Shown here in pieces: positions 46,572-54,659 of a stretch of DNA of 64,000 bases. The stretch lies in contig NZ_PJJM01000104.1 in the NCBI RefSeq assembly GCF_002929805.1, positions 1 to 64,000 on the forward strand, in the 5' to 3' direction. A model generated the notes under the pieces. That model was not told where the DNA came from and ran no database searches. It saw only the letters and a program-made list of their open reading frames with translations. Origin of the DNA: Cryobacterium sp. Y50. Lineage in GTDB: Bacteria; Actinomycetota; Actinomycetes; Actinomycetales; Microbacteriaceae. Every line of letters begins with the position of its first letter. The stretch's first letter is position 1. A program made the translations under genes and the position numbers.

Positions 46572-48440
46572 ATGGGCATGCAGGTAAATACAAACATTGC
46601 GGCAAACAACGCTTACCGCAACCTCGCAACAACGCAGAACGACCTGTCCAAGTCGCTGGAAAAGCTTTCCAGCGGCCTGCGCATCAACCGTGCAGCGGAT
46701 GACGCAGCTGGTCTGGCAATTTCGGAGGGCCTGAAGTCGCAGGTCGGTGGCCTCACGGTCGCCGCCCGGAATGCACAGGACGCGGTCAGCGTTCTTCAGA
46801 CCGCAGAAGGTTCGCTCAACGAGGTGCAGTCAATTCTGCAGCGCGTTCGTGACCTCGCTGTTCAGGCTGGTAACGACTCGAACAACGAGGAATCGCGTGC
46901 GGCGATTCAGACCGAAGTTACGGCGCTAAGCAAGGAATTGACTCGTATTAGCGAGTCGACCAACTTCAACGGCACCCAGCTTCTCGACGGCAGTAAGTCG
47001 GTGCTGAGCTTCCAGATCGGCGCGAACGCCGAGGCCAGCAGCCGCATTGAGGTTGGCCTCGGCAAGTCCAACGTTGCTACGGTTGCCAGCGCCATCGGCG
47101 GCGGTACGAACGTTGAGGCAGTCACTACCATCGCCGATGGTGCCGTTCAGCTCAGCGGCGTCGACTTTGACGCCACGACTGTGACCGGCGACGTCAACAT
47201 TAAGCAGGCCGGCGGCCAAGACTTCACCGTGAGCTTTGGTGCGGCCGATGGTACTCGTACGGATGCCGATGTGCTCGCCAAGCTGCAGTCCGCTGCAGCG
47301 GCGACCGGGGGCAAATTCACCGTGACGGCGGATGCCACCGACGCCAGCAAGTACACCATCCAGTCTCAGGATGCCTCGCTTGTCAGCAGCACGACGAACG
47401 CGATCACGGTCTCCACCACGAGCGCCGGCACGGTGTCGACCTCGGGCGTGGCCATCGACAGAGCCACCGTAGCCGGCATTGTGACAATTACGCAGGCAAA
47501 CGGCGCTACGATTTCTCATAACTTTGGCGAGGCAACTAGCACGCTCACTGATGATCAAATCGTGACTGAGTTCAACACCGACTCGTCTAACAATGGCAAG
47601 TTCACGGTGAGTAAGGGCGCAACCGCTGGCCAGTTCACCATCGCCTCGGCGAACACGAGTCTCACGGACCCGAAGACCGATGGCATCACGGTTTCTGGAA
47701 ACAATGCCGGTGCCGTGTCGACAAAGGGTGAGAGCTACACGTACACGTCGGGCAAGGCGCTTCAATTCGTACAGGCCGGTGGTGATACGGGAACATTCAC
47801 CCTAACCGCGGCGGAAAATAACATCACCAACCTCGTGTCTGCGTTGAACCTTGCCACAACTTTCAACGCAAGCTTCACAGCTTCCGACGTTTCGGGTGTC
47901 TTGACGATCACGTCGAAAGCCTCGGGATTGAACAATGCGGTCGACAACAAGATCACCGTCAGTGAAGATGCTGTGGCCAGCATTACGGGAACCTCCACGG
48001 CCTCATCCACCGCTTTCAGCGCGGCAGGCACTGCAGTGGGCTCCACCGGCCCCGAGGTCGACTCGACCGGTGTGACCGCGGGTGCCAACGTCTATGAGCA
48101 GGTGTCTACGACGGCCAACGTTACGACCGTCGTAGCGGCCTTGGACTTCTCGTCTGCGGCCAGCGCGGCACTGGCGCTGACGGAAATTGACGCCCAGATC
48201 ACGCAGGTGTCGAGCGCCCGCGCCGAGCTCGGTGCCAACCAGAACCGGTTCGAGAGTGTCATCAGGAACCTGGCCGTCTCGAAGGAGAACCTCACCGCTG
48301 CCGGTTCGCGTATTCGCGACACCGACATGGCTGAGGAAATGGTCAAGTACACCCGTGCGAACATCCTGTCGCAGGCCGGCACCGCCATGCTCGCGCAGGC
48401 GAACCAGAGCAACTCGGGCGTGCTGCAGCTGCTCCAGTAA
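46572..48440 (+). CDS. Flagellin 2 with enlarged repeat-built central domain
   Basis: The start is the ATG at 46572 after CACGGAGGA; a longer in-frame reading only adds leader sequence. The terminal regions match flagellin 1. The 622-residue protein is about 235 residues longer because the centre contains diverged repeats of about 85-90 residues. Unit 1 runs VTGDVNIKQAGG to SAGTVSTSG (about residues 203-293) and unit 2 VAGIVTITQANG to NAGAVSTKG (about 299-386). A looser third unit follows to about 480. Both clear units share the order beta-strand, KFTV, TIxS, AITVS/GITVS. These probably form surface-exposed D2/D3 domains. Confidence 0.95.
   Translation: MGMQVNTNIAANNAYRNLATTQNDLSKSLEKLSSGLRINRAADDAAGLAISEGLKSQVGGLTVAARNAQDAVSVLQTAEGSLNEVQSILQRVRDLAVQAGNDSNNEESRAAIQTEVTALSKELTRISESTNFNGTQLLDGSKSVLSFQIGANAEASSRIEVGLGKSNVATVASAIGGGTNVEAVTTIADGAVQLSGVDFDATTVTGDVNIKQAGGQDFTVSFGAADGTRTDADVLAKLQSAAAATGGKFTVTADATDASKYTIQSQDASLVSSTTNAITVSTTSAGTVSTSGVAIDRATVAGIVTITQANGATISHNFGEATSTLTDDQIVTEFNTDSSNNGKFTVSKGATAGQFTIASANTSLTDPKTDGITVSGNNAGAVSTKGESYTYTSGKALQFVQAGGDTGTFTLTAAENNITNLVSALNLATTFNASFTASDVSGVLTITSKASGLNNAVDNKITVSEDAVASITGTSTASSTAFSAAGTAVGSTGPEVDSTGVTAGANVYEQVSTTANVTTVVAALDFSSAASAALALTEIDAQITQVSSARAELGANQNRFESVIRNLAVSKENLTAAGSRIRDTDMAEEMVKYTRANILSQAGTAMLAQANQSNSGVLQLLQ
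47180..48000 (+). repeat. Diverged tandem repeats in flagellin 2
   Basis: Two clear units and one weaker unit, each about 250-270 bases, code for similar beta-rich segments in the middle of flagellin 2. They are recognisable mainly at protein level (GKFTVTADAT / GKFTVSKGAT; SAGTVSTSG / NAGAVSTKG), so the duplication is old. Confidence 0.7.
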
Positions 48441-48479
48441 CACTGGTACAGCCGAATAGACAGGTCGATCCTGACCTGA

Positions 48480-48539
48480 GCCTGGCCGCAGTCAAAGAGC
48501 GAATTGGACGTCGCTCTTCGGCTGTGGCCGGGCTTTTTT
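48480..48539 (+). terminator. Terminator after flagellin 2
   Basis: GCCTGGCCGCAG pairs with CTGTGGCCGGGC, with an inner AAGAGCG/CGCTCTT stem, followed by TTTTTT. It ends the flagellin 2 transcript about 40 bases after the stop. Confidence 0.92.
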
Positions 48540-49038
48540 CATGCCGTCACCGCCGTTTCGCCGACATGGTCGCGTTGGACGACGGAGATCTCGGCGTGCT
48601 CGATCAACGGTGCGGGCCGTAATATCGAGACGGGTCGCGCTGGCTCTCCTCGGCCGAATGAGCGGGACCGCGCCCGATATTGGTGCGCGGTACGCCAGTT
48701 ACCGTAGCGGACACCGACTTCGGGGGCCCCGCGGCGACGGGGCAATTCCAGGTCGAGCGAGCGGGCCAGCGGGCCCGACAGAGGGCCAGCGACCGTGCGT
48801 CCTATCGGGCACTACACGGCAAAATGCACAGTATTCCTTATGTTATCTTTCAGTGAGCACTCAGACAGGTGCCGATTTCACTGGGGGAATTTCTTGGCGC
48901 GCAACGGCAGCTTCGCTGGCTAAACCGGCACACCGACGCCCGACGGTGTCGTAACAGACCCACCTACATCTTTCATCGCGTCGCCGCCACGAGAAGCACC
49001 ACTTTCGTGACCGACGCCCTGCCCAGCGGAGTGACCAC
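48540..49038. other. Gap between flagellin 2 and the four-gene cassette
   Basis: No gene is supported in these 499 bases. An AT-richer stretch (about 48825-48855, ATTCCTTATGTTATC) is a possible promoter for the lipoprotein gene starting at 49039. No CTAAC/GCCGATAG-type flagellar promoter was seen. Confidence 0.4.
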
Positions 49039-51051
49039 GTGAACCAAACCACAGCGAAAGTCCCGAGAAGACGACTGCGCCGAGCATTACACGCCATCGT
49101 CGCGGTTGCGACAGCGCTCGTTTTGACCGGATGCGGCGCGCTGATCGACACGACGATGACCGTCGCGAGCGACGGCAGCGGCTCGCGGGTCATGACGTTG
49201 ACGCTTGCGGCCGACGATGCGGCCAATCTGGTCGGGGGAGCGGCGGCGGTTGACGCATCCGTTCAAAAGTATCTGCCGACCGAACTGAGCTATAGCGGTG
49301 TTCAGGTAGCGCCCGACGGCGGCATCGTGCTCTCGCTCACGATGGCCTTTGCCGACTCTGCGGACTATCAGAAGAAGGCGCAGGCGCTGCTCGCGAGCGG
49401 CGGAGACACCACGTCGGAGGTCAACTTCTCGGTGACCGATTCCCTGCTGGTTAAGGGCATCACGCTCGATGAGGACTTCACGAGTTACAGCCTGCTCAAG
49501 TGGATGTTCGATGGCTTGCTCGCCGACGGCGTTGTTGCCGCTACCGACTCCTCGAACATGTACGAGGTCGGCGTGACCGTGCTGGACTTTGCCGGCACCA
49601 GCGTCACTCAGGGCAGCACCTACGACTACTCGAGCGTCATCGACAACGGCTTCACCGAGGTCTCGATGGCCACGGACATCACCGACATCGACCAGATCGA
49701 GCGCCGGATTTTCTTCTCGGTTGCAGCGGCGCAATACGCCGCAAACGAGGCCGTCTACGAGAAGTACTTCAGCCAGTCGACTCCGACCGGCGCCGACCTG
49801 ACGATGGTATCGCCCGGCACCTGGGACCTGCTGTTCAACGGCGACGCGGCAGTTATCGCCAGCGCCACCGACCAAGCGCTGGGCACAACCGGCAGCACTT
49901 TCGAGGTGAAATCGGGCGCCGACACCAACGACGCGGCCACGCTAACCAAGTCGGTCACCGAGTTCGCCAGTTGCGCGAACATCTGTGCCACCGGCAGCGA
50001 TAGCGCCATTCACGACGCGGTCAGCGCCGGAACCGACTACCAGCCGCAGGTCATCGACGTCGACCTGTCGGCCGACACCCCAGTGCGGTTCGACAACTCC
50101 CCACCCATCACGTCCGTTGCCGCGGACTTCACCTTCGCAGCCTTCGGCTCCGTCACGGCGACCATGGCGTTCACGGTCGACAACACCGACGTAGCCCTCG
50201 TCGGCGACGGCTTCACGAAGCTGTTCACCCCGGCCACAGGTTCCCTCACGTCAAAGAAGGGTGACTCCGAAACCATCTTCACGGCCGTCATTACCGGGAA
50301 AGACGCCGAAGCCTTCGCATCCGCTTATTCGAAGTGGTCGCCGGGTGCGACGGTATCGGCGACCGAGAACGAAGCCTCCGGTTTCTTCGCTCGCGACTAT
50401 AGCTACACGATCGACGCGGGCCTGGGCAAGATCACCGGAAACCACGAGGTCGCGGGAGGCACAACGACAACGATCAGCCTGCCGTTCGGCCAGCGCATGA
50501 CTGCGGCGACTTTAGAGCCAGACGAGGCCACTGGGCTCATCGGAACGACACTGAAATATTCGGGCGCGGACACCCGCGTGTCGATCCAGAGCAGTGGCCC
50601 CACGGTCGCCGGATTCTTTGTTCTGGCCAGCCTTGCCCTCGCCGTCATCGCCGGAATCATCGTTCTCGTGAAGTATCGACGCCTGGTGCTGACGAAGTTT
50701 CAGGCCGCGCGAGTGCGGTTCGACGCGGGACGGGTACCGAGCCCGCTCGGCACCACGTTCCCGGCTGCGCCGCCGCGCACGAGCGGGTCGGGATCGCTCT
50801 TCGGTCTGCCGGCCATTGCACTACGGCCGCGGCCGAATCAGTCCATGCTCGACTGGCCAATGCAGCGACATACGTTGCGGCCGCCGGGCCTCCTGATGCA
50901 CCTGGCGAAGTCTGGGAAGCGGGTCACGGTGAAACTGCCGTCCCTGGTCAGTCAGCCGGCGACGCCACGGCCGCGAACGAGTGGCGCCAACCTCTTTGAC
51001 CTTTCTGACGCGCTCGGCACCAGCCGGCCGCGCAGCACCACCTCCAACTGA
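49039..51051 (+). CDS. Large lipoprotein with C-terminal membrane anchor, unknown function
   Basis: This 670-residue protein begins with Arg-rich basic residues, a hydrophobic stretch and the lipobox VLTGC (Cys 32). The first part (ALIDTTMTVASDGSGSRVMT) resembles LppM/DUF3153-like lipoproteins only loosely. A long Ser/Thr/Asp-rich outer region follows. A second membrane helix (AGFFVLASLALAVIAGIIVLV, about 523-545) is followed by KYRR and a cytoplasmic Pro/Arg/Ser-rich tail of about 120 residues, so the protein spans the membrane. It is the first gene of a four-gene cassette ending in a VirD4/TraD-like ATPase. Function is unknown; a receptor or scaffold role is speculation. GTG 49039 is used as start. 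Confidence 0.7.
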   Translation: MNQTTAKVPRRRLRRALHAIVAVATALVLTGCGALIDTTMTVASDGSGSRVMTLTLAADDAANLVGGAAAVDASVQKYLPTELSYSGVQVAPDGGIVLSLTMAFADSADYQKKAQALLASGGDTTSEVNFSVTDSLLVKGITLDEDFTSYSLLKWMFDGLLADGVVAATDSSNMYEVGVTVLDFAGTSVTQGSTYDYSSVIDNGFTEVSMATDITDIDQIERRIFFSVAAAQYAANEAVYEKYFSQSTPTGADLTMVSPGTWDLLFNGDAAVIASATDQALGTTGSTFEVKSGADTNDAATLTKSVTEFASCANICATGSDSAIHDAVSAGTDYQPQVIDVDLSADTPVRFDNSPPITSVAADFTFAAFGSVTATMAFTVDNTDVALVGDGFTKLFTPATGSLTSKKGDSETIFTAVITGKDAEAFASAYSKWSPGATVSATENEASGFFARDYSYTIDAGLGKITGNHEVAGGTTTTISLPFGQRMTAATLEPDEATGLIGTTLKYSGADTRVSIQSSGPTVAGFFVLASLALAVIAGIIVLVKYRRLVLTKFQAARVRFDAGRVPSPLGTTFPAAPPRTSGSGSLFGLPAIALRPRPNQSMLDWPMQRHTLRPPGLLMHLAKSGKRVTVKLPSLVSQPATPRPRTSGANLFDLSDALGTSRPRSTTSN

Positions 51052-51066
51052 CGCAAGGACAACCAC

Positions 51067-51846
51067 ATGTTTGAATCCGAATCAACCACCACCGCCCCGG
51101 GTTTCGGCCCGCCCAGCACCACCGCCGCGACCGACACTCTCGCGTCGCCCACCGCAGCCATGGTCGACTACCCGTTCCGCCTGCTCGCCGACGAGATCGT
51201 GCTCGGCACCTACCCCATCACACGCAAGCGCCGCCCGCTCGGCTCGCTCGTGAGCTACCTCTTCGTCACCGACTCCCGGGTGGTTTACTCCGCCGAAGGC
51301 AAGACGTTCTGCTCCTCCTCGATTCAGACCAAGGAGTATCAGGTTCCGAAAATCGAGGGCATCGAGATTGGCCGGCACCGTGGGCTCAACGCCCTCGGAG
51401 TCGCCGTCAGCATCGGGGTCGTCCTCAACTTTCTCGGAATGGTCATGCTCGCGGTTCTCGCGGGAACCAGCGACTATGTCCCCGCGGAATTCGGTCTCGG
51501 AGGCGCATTTCTCGCAATCGCGTCCCTGGTCGTGGGCATAATCGTGATTGCAATCCTGCGCCGGTCGACAGCCACGCTCAAGGTGGTCGGACCGCAGAAC
51601 TCGCAGACCCTGGCCAACGAGACCGACCTGCTGAAGCTTTTCATGATGATCTTGCTCTTTCTGATCTTCGGCGTCTTCATCGGCTTCACGGTTGTAGTCT
51701 GGGCTCTCATTCGCGAACTCGGCGTGTTCAAAGCCGACGACGCCCAGTCGTACGCCGACGCCGACAACATCGACCGCATCGCGCACGAGGTCGGCGCGCT
51801 GATCCTCGACGTGCAGGCACGCGGCAAGCTCGCCGGTCGGGACTGA
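51067..51846 (+). CDS. Membrane protein with possible PH-like domain, unknown function
   Basis: This 259-residue protein has a Ser/Thr/Pro-rich N-terminus, then a beta-rich soluble segment (RLLADEIVLGTYPITRKRRP; LVSYLFVTDSRVVYSAEGKT) reminiscent of short bacterial PH-like domains. Three transmembrane segments follow (about 108-132, 146-164 and 190-214). The C-terminal tail ends in a helix (IAHEVGALILDVQAR). It starts 15 bases after the lipoprotein gene with AAGGA upstream, so both are co-transcribed. I do not recognise a named family. Confidence 0.65.
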   Translation: MFESESTTTAPGFGPPSTTAATDTLASPTAAMVDYPFRLLADEIVLGTYPITRKRRPLGSLVSYLFVTDSRVVYSAEGKTFCSSSIQTKEYQVPKIEGIEIGRHRGLNALGVAVSIGVVLNFLGMVMLAVLAGTSDYVPAEFGLGGAFLAIASLVVGIIVIAILRRSTATLKVVGPQNSQTLANETDLLKLFMMILLFLIFGVFIGFTVVVWALIRELGVFKADDAQSYADADNIDRIAHEVGALILDVQARGKLAGRD

Positions 51847-51934
51847 TCACAATAATGCGACTCACGAACGGATGCCTGCCCGCTGACGGTTCGCTGACGC
51901 GTGCCGTCACCACGACGCCAGGGCACGTGGCCCG

Positions 51935-53209
51935 GTGATCGACGCGGTGAAAGACGCGGTGAGCGGCCTGGAGAGCGCGGTCGAGCTGTTGACGAACGTG
52001 GCCGGAGCTCTGCAGGAGGCATCCGACTTGGTGACGGACACCGCCGAGTTGGTGGGGAACGTCAGCGAAACGCTGCAAAACCCCAGTGCAGTCATCACGG
52101 AGGTCCTCGCCGGGCTGCTCGGGGGAGCTGCGTCTGCGTCACCGGAGGCTGCGGCGGGGGCGGCCGTACCGGCAGCTGCCGAGGCGGCAGACGCAGCCGG
52201 CGTTCCGCCCGTGGTCGCACTCGATCCACTCAGCGCCCTTGATGGGGCTATCGACACGGTCAACGGTGTTCTCGACGTGCTGGAGAAGGCGCTCGGGCTG
52301 CTGGAACGAGTCGATGCGCTCTTCGACAGCCCGGCGCCCGAGCCCTCAAGTGCACCGTCGAGTCAGTCTTCTAGTCAGTCTTCCAGTCAGGCGTCGAGTC
52401 AGTCTTCTAGTCAGGCATCGAGCCAGCCCTCCAGCCAGCAATCCAGTGCAGCCGTTGCTGCTTCTGCGGGAGCGGCGTCAGCGACGGCCGGAGTCGGACA
52501 ATCACAGGGTGATGTCAACCAGACTGGGGACACTGTCACCTACGGGGACACCAACCAGACCATCAACAATTCGGTCAATGCCCCCAGCAACACCAGCAAC
52601 GCGGTGACCAACACCACTACGTCCGCACCCAACGCTTCGATCTCGGTCATCAATAACCAGTCCATAACGGTGGAGGCCGCCGCGGCCGCGCCGGCCCCGA
52701 CCCAGCAGGCCCCGACCCAGCAGACTCCGACTCAGCAGACCCCGACGCAGCAGACCCCGACGCAGCAGGCTCCGACCCAGCAGGCTCCGACCCAGCAGAC
52801 ACAGGGTCCGGCTCCTGTGCAGCAAACTTCGGCTCCAGGTCCTGCCGCGGTACAGGCTCCGACGCAGCAGGCGCCGGCTCCGGGAACGACTCCGGTTCCG
52901 GCACAACCGGCTGCGGCGCCTGACCCAACGCAGGCCGTGACGCCTGACCCAACGCAGGCCGTGACGCCGGACCCAACGCAGGCCGTGACGCCGGACCCAA
53001 CGCAGGCCGTGACGCCCGACCCAACGCAGGCCGTGACGCCGGACCAAGCGCAGGCAGTGACGCCCGACGCAACACAGGCACCCTCGCCTGAGCCAACGCA
53101 GGCACCGGCGCCTGAACCGACTCCCGCCCCGGTAGAGGCCCCGACTCCGCCGCCCCAGGACGCCACACCGAGCCCGGAACCAGACAACGACCCTGAAATG
53201 GACTGGTGA
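51935..53209 (+). CDS. Low-complexity repeat protein of four-gene cassette
   Basis: From GTG 51935 the 424-residue protein has no signal peptide. Residues 1 to about 130 are amphipathic helices (VSGLESAVELLTNVAGALQE; LDGAIDTVNGVLDVLEKALG). They are followed by a Ser/Gln tract (SSQ repeats, about 139-170), an Asn/Thr-rich stretch (QTGDTVTYGDTNQTINNSVN), seven PTQQA/PTQQT units and eight DPTQAVTP-type units. The acidic end is PEPDNDPEMDW. It might be a flexible tether or surface-like filamentous part; this is inference. The shadow frames on the other strand are not genes. It ends three bases before the ATPase gene. Confidence 0.6.
   Translation: MIDAVKDAVSGLESAVELLTNVAGALQEASDLVTDTAELVGNVSETLQNPSAVITEVLAGLLGGAASASPEAAAGAAVPAAAEAADAAGVPPVVALDPLSALDGAIDTVNGVLDVLEKALGLLERVDALFDSPAPEPSSAPSSQSSSQSSSQASSQSSSQASSQPSSQQSSAAVAASAGAASATAGVGQSQGDVNQTGDTVTYGDTNQTINNSVNAPSNTSNAVTNTTTSAPNASISVINNQSITVEAAAAAPAPTQQAPTQQTPTQQTPTQQTPTQQAPTQQAPTQQTQGPAPVQQTSAPGPAAVQAPTQQAPAPGTTPVPAQPAAAPDPTQAVTPDPTQAVTPDPTQAVTPDPTQAVTPDPTQAVTPDQAQAVTPDATQAPSPEPTQAPAPEPTPAPVEAPTPPPQDATPSPEPDNDPEMDW
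52349..52445 (+). repeat. Ser-Ser-Gln coding repeats
   Basis: Nine- to twelve-base units of the type TCTAGTCAG/TCGAGTCAG/TCCAGCCAG repeat about eight times and encode SSQ tripeptides with occasional Ala or Pro. They are part of the low-complexity protein gene. Confidence 0.85.
52697..52801 (+). repeat. 15-base tandem repeats (PTQQ units)
   Basis: Seven tandem 15-base units of the form CCGACCCAGCAG plus ACT or GCT encode PTQQT/PTQQA. Synonymous differences between copies show they are not all recent. Confidence 0.88.
52921..53112 (+). repeat. 24-base tandem repeats (DPTQAVTP units)
   Basis: Eight head-to-tail 24-base units are present. The first five are almost identical (GACCCAACGCAGGCCGTGAC core) and the last three are diverged. 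They encode the octapeptide DPTQAVTP and variants. The near identity of five units suggests recent expansion. Confidence 0.92.
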
Positions 53210-53212
53210 GCC

Positions 53213-54511
53213 GTGGCCTTCACTGAAGAAGTGGTCAGCGGCGACGTACTGACCGATGCCTGCGGTTACATCGGTGCGAACCCGGCCGAATTCGGCGTTC
53301 ACGGCGTTGGTGGAACGGGGATCGCGCTCAATGACCCGATGATGGGACGGCACGTTCTCTACATCGGCGGCATCGGAACGGGAAAGACCGTGGGGCTCTC
53401 TGCTCTGATCAAAACGATCCGTGGCGGGCTCAAGCCGGATGACGTCATGGTGTTCTTCGATACCAAGGGCGATTACTACGAGGCCTTCCACCAGCCGGGT
53501 GACGCCGTGATCGCGGCGACAACGGCCGCTGAGTATGAGGGCCAGGTTTCCTGGAACCTGTTCGAAGAATTCCGTGATGTGCCACTCGGGCGCGAGGTCG
53601 ATGACGAGATTCTGGAGGTGTGCAACGGACTGTTCTCCTCTCTGATGGAGAACGCCGGTGATAACGCCTACTTTGCCAATGCGGCACGGGACGTCTTCGT
53701 TGCTTTGGTCACCGCGATGTACCGAGAGTCGGCCGATCGGTCGAATCAAGACATTCGCATGCTCGTCGGCGGCATGACGATCCCAGAAATGCACGAGCTG
53801 CTCGACAAGCCGGAAAACGGCGACCTGCGCGGAGCGAAACACTACATTGCCAAGGAAGGCGCCAACTCCACCATGGCGACCATGGCCTTCATGCAGCAGG
53901 TGATTCAGGAGTCATTCCGTTCCTCCTTCGGCCGGGTGGGCGACTTCTCCATTCGCCGGTTCGTGCGCGCCAAGGGTGCCCGTGCGCTCTTTCTGGAGTA
54001 CGACATTGCCTCCGGCACCATGCTGGCGCCAATTTACAAGACGATGATCGACGTGGCCATGAAAGAGGCGATGTCGCGTTCCCGCGCCGGCGGCCGCGTG
54101 TTCTTCGTACTCGATGAGTTTGCTCTGCTGCCGGAGCTGACCCACCTGTCTAACGGGTTGAACTTCGGAAGGTCGCTCGGTCTCAGGTTCATCGTCGGGA
54201 CGCAGAATATCAAGCAGGTTCAGAACATGTACGGAGAGCAGATGGCGGCATCGGTTCTCTCATCGTTTGGAACGGTGTTCGCATTTCGCCTCTATGACGG
54301 CGATTCACGGGCATTCGTGCGCGACCGGTTCGGCAAGAACAAGAAGGTTTCGCGGTTCGAGTCTGTGGTGCGAAACACCGGCATGATCGAAAAGGCTGAC
54401 GACGGTTATGTCGTCGAAGACTGGGATCTGTCTCGACTGCCGGTGGGAACCTGCATCGCGGCGATCCCCGACCATGCTCCGTTGAGATTCACCTTCGCCT
54501 TCGAGCACTAG
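53213..54511 (+). CDS. VirD4/TraD-like P-loop ATPase
   Basis: This 432-residue ATPase has Walker A GGIGTGKT (52-59), the FDTKGDY segment (82-88), WNLFEEF (114-120), a Walker B FFVLDEF (297-303) and a downstream GTQN (329-332). This order is typical of type IV coupling proteins and HerA-like pumps. The N-terminal transmembrane anchor of VirD4 is absent, so it is probably soluble or recruited by the membrane partners encoded upstream. It starts at GTG 53213, three bases after the repeat-protein stop. There is no relaxase, pilus or other T4SS gene nearby, so conjugation is unlikely. DNA or protein may be its substrate. Confidence 0.85.
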   Translation: MAFTEEVVSGDVLTDACGYIGANPAEFGVHGVGGTGIALNDPMMGRHVLYIGGIGTGKTVGLSALIKTIRGGLKPDDVMVFFDTKGDYYEAFHQPGDAVIAATTAAEYEGQVSWNLFEEFRDVPLGREVDDEILEVCNGLFSSLMENAGDNAYFANAARDVFVALVTAMYRESADRSNQDIRMLVGGMTIPEMHELLDKPENGDLRGAKHYIAKEGANSTMATMAFMQQVIQESFRSSFGRVGDFSIRRFVRAKGARALFLEYDIASGTMLAPIYKTMIDVAMKEAMSRSRAGGRVFFVLDEFALLPELTHLSNGLNFGRSLGLRFIVGTQNIKQVQNMYGEQMAASVLSSFGTVFAFRLYDGDSRAFVRDRFGKNKKVSRFESVVRNTGMIEKADDGYVVEDWDLSRLPVGTCIAAIPDHAPLRFTFAFEH

Positions 54512-54519
54512 CACGACCC

Positions 54520-54552
54520 GGCGTGAGGCCGGTGCAACCCCGGCCTCACGCC
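54520..54552 (+). terminator. Hairpin after ATPase gene
   Basis: GGCGTGAGGCCGG and CCGGCCTCACGCC pair perfectly (13 bp) around a short loop, directly after the ATPase stop. It ends the four-gene cassette and separates it from the relic flagellin promoter. Confidence 0.88.
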
Positions 54553-54571
54553 CAGATTCTCGCCGGGTTTT

Positions 54572-54599
54572 CTAACCGCCGAGCATGCGCGGTCGATAG
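54572..54599 (+). promoter_or_regulatory. Sigma-28 promoter of flagellin relic
   Basis: CTAAC, 15 bases, then GTCGATAG, close to the promoters of the full flagellins. The leader hairpin starts 11 bases after it, as in the two functional genes. Confidence 0.72.
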
Positions 54600-54610
54600 C
54601 TTATGATGCT

Positions 54611-54650
54611 GGCCCATGGATGGGCCGGAGCAGCATCATTTGTTCATGGA
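54611..54650 (+). promoter_or_regulatory. Two-site GGA leader of flagellin relic
   Basis: GGCCCATGGATGGGCC (54611-54626) is identical to the flagellin 2 hairpin. ATGGAGGA carries the second GGA (54648-54650), exactly 30 bases after the first. The leader is thus fully preserved although the coding part behind it is decayed. Confidence 0.7.
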
Positions 54651-54659
54651 GGACACACC

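Noticed and set aside
48541..48954. 137-aa plus-strand frame after flagellin 2
   Set aside because: No ribosome site, and its composition (Arg/Ser/Thr-rich) looks like untranslated high-GC sequence.
52697..53112. Regular repeats resembling a CRISPR array
   Set aside because: Units are contiguous without unique spacers and are in frame with a protein; no cas genes are near.
52500..53842. Long minus-strand open frames (446 aa and others) across the repeat-protein and ATPase genes
   Set aside because: They are antisense shadows of high-GC repeats; composition is Arg/Leu-rich without family motifs, whereas the plus strand has a P-loop ATPase.
53213..54511. Conjugative element or integrated plasmid indicated by the VirD4-like ATPase
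   Set aside because: No relaxase, integrase, pilus, replication or att-like repeats were seen near it.
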